Assembly: GCF_015319355.1 (NCBI RefSeq) | Contig: NZ_JADILU010000003.1 | Location: 580,315 to 644,314, forward strand | Direction of reading: 5' to 3' | Length of the DNA stretch: 64,000 nucleotides | DNA from: Psychroserpens luteus | Lineage (GTDB): Bacteria > Bacteroidota > Bacteroidia > Flavobacteriales > Flavobacteriaceae | Shown: positions 61,821-64,000 of the stretch, one piece after another | Layout: the number at the start of each line of letters is the position of its first letter | Numbering within the stretch: the stretch's first letter is position 1 | Position numbers and translations under genes: made by a program | Notes under the pieces: model-generated | Seen by the model: the letters and a program-made list of their open reading frames with translations, nothing else | Told to the model about the DNA's origin: nothing | Databases searched by the model: none

Positions 61821-64000
61821 TTATTTTGTTGAAACATAGATTGGTCCTGTAATAGGTCTTAATCCACTATTCTTTATATTTAATACATAGTAATAGGTTC
61901 CTGTTGGGACAAAACCAGAATTTCCTATTGAAGCATTAGATGATGTTCCATTCCAATCGTTTTCATAATTGAAATTCTCGTATATTTTTGCTCCCCAACG
62001 GTTAAAGATTTGCAACTCGTAAACGAAGCCACAGTCTTCTGTACCTGTTATTGTAAAAAATTCATTAATACCATCAAAGTTAGTTGTAACTGCTTTTGAG
62101 ATTATAAGATCGTCTTCACCACATGGAAATACAACACATTCATCGTTAAGAGTTATTGTAACTGTTACTTCTCCTGGACATGTACCTTCATAAGTATATG
62201 TGAATTCATAATCTGTTAATTGATCATCTGTGAAATCACCGTTATTATCTAGTAAAGAAGTTGGGTTAAAGTAACTTCCATCAATAGTAGCATTTCCATA
62301 AGTTACAGACCAAACACCATCTGGATCATAATCTCCATCTAGTAAACTAAATAAATCAAAGTCAAAATCATCTCCAATACATAAATCACCTTCTATGGCT
62401 TGAACTTCAATTTCTACAGTTACATTTATTGTTTGGGTGAAAATAGCTTCATTACCACAAGCGTCTGATACAAACCAATCTCTTATAACGACATAGTCTG
62501 TAACTGAGCCATCACTTGATGAAGTTTCATTAAATTCAACAGTTATGTTTGTAGAACATGCATCTTCAAACACGAGTTGTGGTACTTCAGGAATGTCACT
62601 ACAAACAACATCGATTACTTCTTCTAAATCACCAACTAATGTTGGAGCAGTAGTGTCGGCAACTGTTATAGTTTGAATTAATGTTGTTGTATTATCACAA
62701 TCATCTACTAAAGTCCATGTTCTAATAATTGTAGAATTATTAGGACAATCACCTTCTGTGACGGTATCTATAAATGTTGCTTCTAGTTCTGTAGAACAGT
62801 TATCAGTTTCATCGGTTACATCACCAGTTAAGCTGATGTCAGATACATCTTCATCACATTCAAGAGTCACATCTGCAGGCACTGTAAAAGAGGGAGCGGT
62901 TGTATCTTGTATTGTAATTGTTTGTACTAACGCTGTAGCATTTGCACAATCATCTATTGCTGTCCAAACTCTAGTTATCACATATTGATTCACACAATCA
63001 CCATTAGCAATTGTATCATTATAAGTTGCTTCTATGCCTGTAGAACAATTATCTGCTTCATCGATTACATCACCAGTTAATGAAACATCAGTTAAATCTG
63101 CATCACATTCTAGAGTTATATCTGCAGGTACTGTGAATGTTGGAGCAGTCGTATCTTCTAGTGTAATTGTCTGTACTAAAGTTGTCGTATTATCACAATC
63201 ATCAGTTAATGACCAAGTTCTTGCGATTATTGATGTGTTAGCACAATCACCATCTGTAATGGCATCAGTAAATGTAGCTTCTAAATTTGTAGAACAGTTA
63301 TCAGCTTCATCAGTAACGTCTCCAGTTAAAGATACATTAGTTAAATCTGTATCACATTCTAGAGTCACATCTGCAGGAACAGTAAATGTTGGAGCAGTGG
63401 TATCTTGAATTGTAATTGTTTGAACAAGTATTGTCGTATTATCACAATCATCAGTTAATGACCAAGTTCTTGTAATTATAGATGTGTTAGCACAATCACC
63501 ATCTGTAATGGCATCAGTAAATGTTGCTTCTAAGTTTGTAGAACAGTTATCAGCTTCATCAGTAACGTCTCCAGTTAAAGATACATTAGTTAAATCTGTA
63601 TCACATTCTAGAGTTACATCTGCAGGCACTGTAAAAGAGGGAGCGGTTGTATCTTGTATTGTAATTGTTTGTACTAACGCTGTAGCATTTGCACAATCAT
63701 CTATTGCTGTCCAAACTCTAGTTATCACATATTGATTCACACAATCACCATTAGCAATTGTATCATTATAAGTTGCTTCTAAATTTGTAGAACAGTTATC
63801 TGCTTCATCGATTACATCACCAGTTAATGAAACATCAGTTAAATCTGCATCACATTCTAGAGTTATATCTGCAGGTACTGTAAATGTTGGAGCAGTCGTG
63901 TCTTCTAGTGTAATTGTCTGTACTAAAGTTGTCGTATTATCACAATCATCAGTTAATGACCAAGTTCTTGTAATTATAGATGTGTTTGCACAATCACCAT
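61821..64000 (-). CDS. Giant HYR-type repetitive surface adhesin with T9SS type B tail (partial)
   Basis: The last ~726 codons of a gene whose 5' end lies beyond the window; the frame is open to position 64000. Repeats of 83 residues start with DTTAPTFTVPADVTLECD and contain EADNCST and the WSLTDDC strand; cysteines pair within each unit, as in HYR/Ig-like adhesins. More divergent Ig-like units follow, then a C-terminal domain (about 100 residues: FDGINEFFTITG, YELQIFNRWGAKIYEN, GTYYYVLNI), which is the gliding-motility-associated type B T9SS tail. With the downstream PorP/SprF protein it forms a SprB/SprF-like pair for surface adhesion or gliding. The GTG at 63740 is internal, not a start. 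Confidence 0.9.
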   Translation of the reverse strand, partial: GDCANTSIITRTWSLTDDCDNTTTLVQTITLEDTTAPTFTVPADITLECDADLTDVSLTGDVIDEADNCSTNLEATYNDTIANGDCVNQYVITRVWTAIDDCANATALVQTITIQDTTAPSFTVPADVTLECDTDLTNVSLTGDVTDEADNCSTNLEATFTDAITDGDCANTSIITRTWSLTDDCDNTTILVQTITIQDTTAPTFTVPADVTLECDTDLTNVSLTGDVTDEADNCSTNLEATFTDAITDGDCANTSIIARTWSLTDDCDNTTTLVQTITLEDTTAPTFTVPADITLECDADLTDVSLTGDVIDEADNCSTGIEATYNDTIANGDCVNQYVITRVWTAIDDCANATALVQTITIQDTTAPSFTVPADVTLECDEDVSDISLTGDVTDETDNCSTELEATFIDTVTEGDCPNNSTIIRTWTLVDDCDNTTTLIQTITVADTTAPTLVGDLEEVIDVVCSDIPEVPQLVFEDACSTNITVEFNETSSSDGSVTDYVVIRDWFVSDACGNEAIFTQTINVTVEIEVQAIEGDLCIGDDFDFDLFSLLDGDYDPDGVWSVTYGNATIDGSYFNPTSLLDNNGDFTDDQLTDYEFTYTYEGTCPGEVTVTITLNDECVVFPCGEDDLIISKAVTTNFDGINEFFTITGTEDCGFVYELQIFNRWGAKIYENFNYENDWNGTSSNASIGNSGFVPTGTYYYVLNIKNSGLRPITGPIYVSTK
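62645..64000 (-). repeat. 249-bp tandem repeat with 747-bp higher-order period
   Basis: DNA units of 249 bp encode the 83-residue modules. Comparing identical phrases (for example at 62984 and 63731, and at 63154 and 63901) gives an offset of exactly 747 bp, three units. The unit types alternate in the order A-B-B' with near-identical DNA between higher-order copies, indicating recent duplication. Confidence 0.85.

Noticed and set aside
62758-63735. Open frames on the plus strand inside the adhesin (76, 124, 83 residues)
   Set aside because: They are shadows of the 249-bp repeat, repeated with the same period and without start signals.
63738-63740. GTG as the start of the adhesin
   Set aside because: The repeat frame continues without a stop to the window end; this GTG is an internal Val codon in the DCVNQYV module.
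62645-64000. Regular repeat that could suggest a CRISPR array
   Set aside because: The unit is 249 bp, fully coding, with no short repeat/spacer pattern and no cas genes.
1-64000. tRNA or rRNA genes
   Set aside because: No cloverleaf-like GC-richer segment was seen in any gap; all gaps are AT-rich.

Overview
The window is a low-GC, densely coding stretch of chromosome from a gliding or surface-active member of the Flavobacteriaceae (Bacteroidota). The evidence is type IX secretion (T9SS) cargo tails, a PorQ homologue, a SprF/PorP - OmpA - giant adhesin cluster, flavobacterial -33/-7 promoters (TTG, 19-20 bp, TAnnTTTG), many small exported or lipidated proteins of Bacteroidota type, and a probable 6S-type RNA between zapA and rny. 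I cannot name the genus from sequence alone. I see no tRNA, rRNA, CRISPR array, phage or insertion sequence.

Layout. 1-4 kb: small membrane proteins, a T9SS cargo protein and an exported protein with a threefold internal repeat. 4-12.7 kb: Smr protein, calcium-binding-type lipoprotein, cysteine desulfurase, LamG lipoprotein, and an M23 peptidase / TonB receptor operon. 12.9-15.4 kb: coiled-coil protein, zapA, 6S-like RNA and rny. 15.4-19.4 kb: two paralogous PAS histidine kinases, xerD and a TM2 protein. 19.5-23.9 kb: a run of small outer-membrane beta-barrel proteins around aroQ. 23.9-26.5 kb: lipoamide dehydrogenase, a DinB-type protein and MsrB. 26.6-34.7 kb: an alpha-glucan block, glgE - maltokinase - glgB plus a GH31 alpha-glucosidase; a 13-bp operator-like sequence lies upstream of both transcription units. 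34.8-43.6 kb: M48 lipoprotein, MFS transporter, lipoproteins, and an ECF sigma / anti-sigma / surface-protein operon. 43.8-53.7 kb: housekeeping genes lon, LysM, porQ, cmk, rpsA, pyrR and pyrB. 53.7-58.8 kb: rnz, pdxH and a CAP lipoprotein, interspersed with decayed genes. 58.9-64 kb: OmpA/PD40 protein, SprF/PorP protein and the 3' part of a repetitive adhesin that runs off the window.

The most unusual signal is not a gene. The word TTCCGAAG (reverse CTTCGGAA) occurs at least 27 times by eye, about once per 2.4 kb and evenly on both strands, in several coding frames and between genes. Base composition alone predicts about one copy. It behaves like a DNA uptake sequence or another chromosome-wide signal. 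Other points worth checking are the GlgE pathway without a local TreS, the shared operator-like box, a structured rpsA leader, the decayed gene island before rnz, and the 747-bp higher-order repeat in the adhesin.
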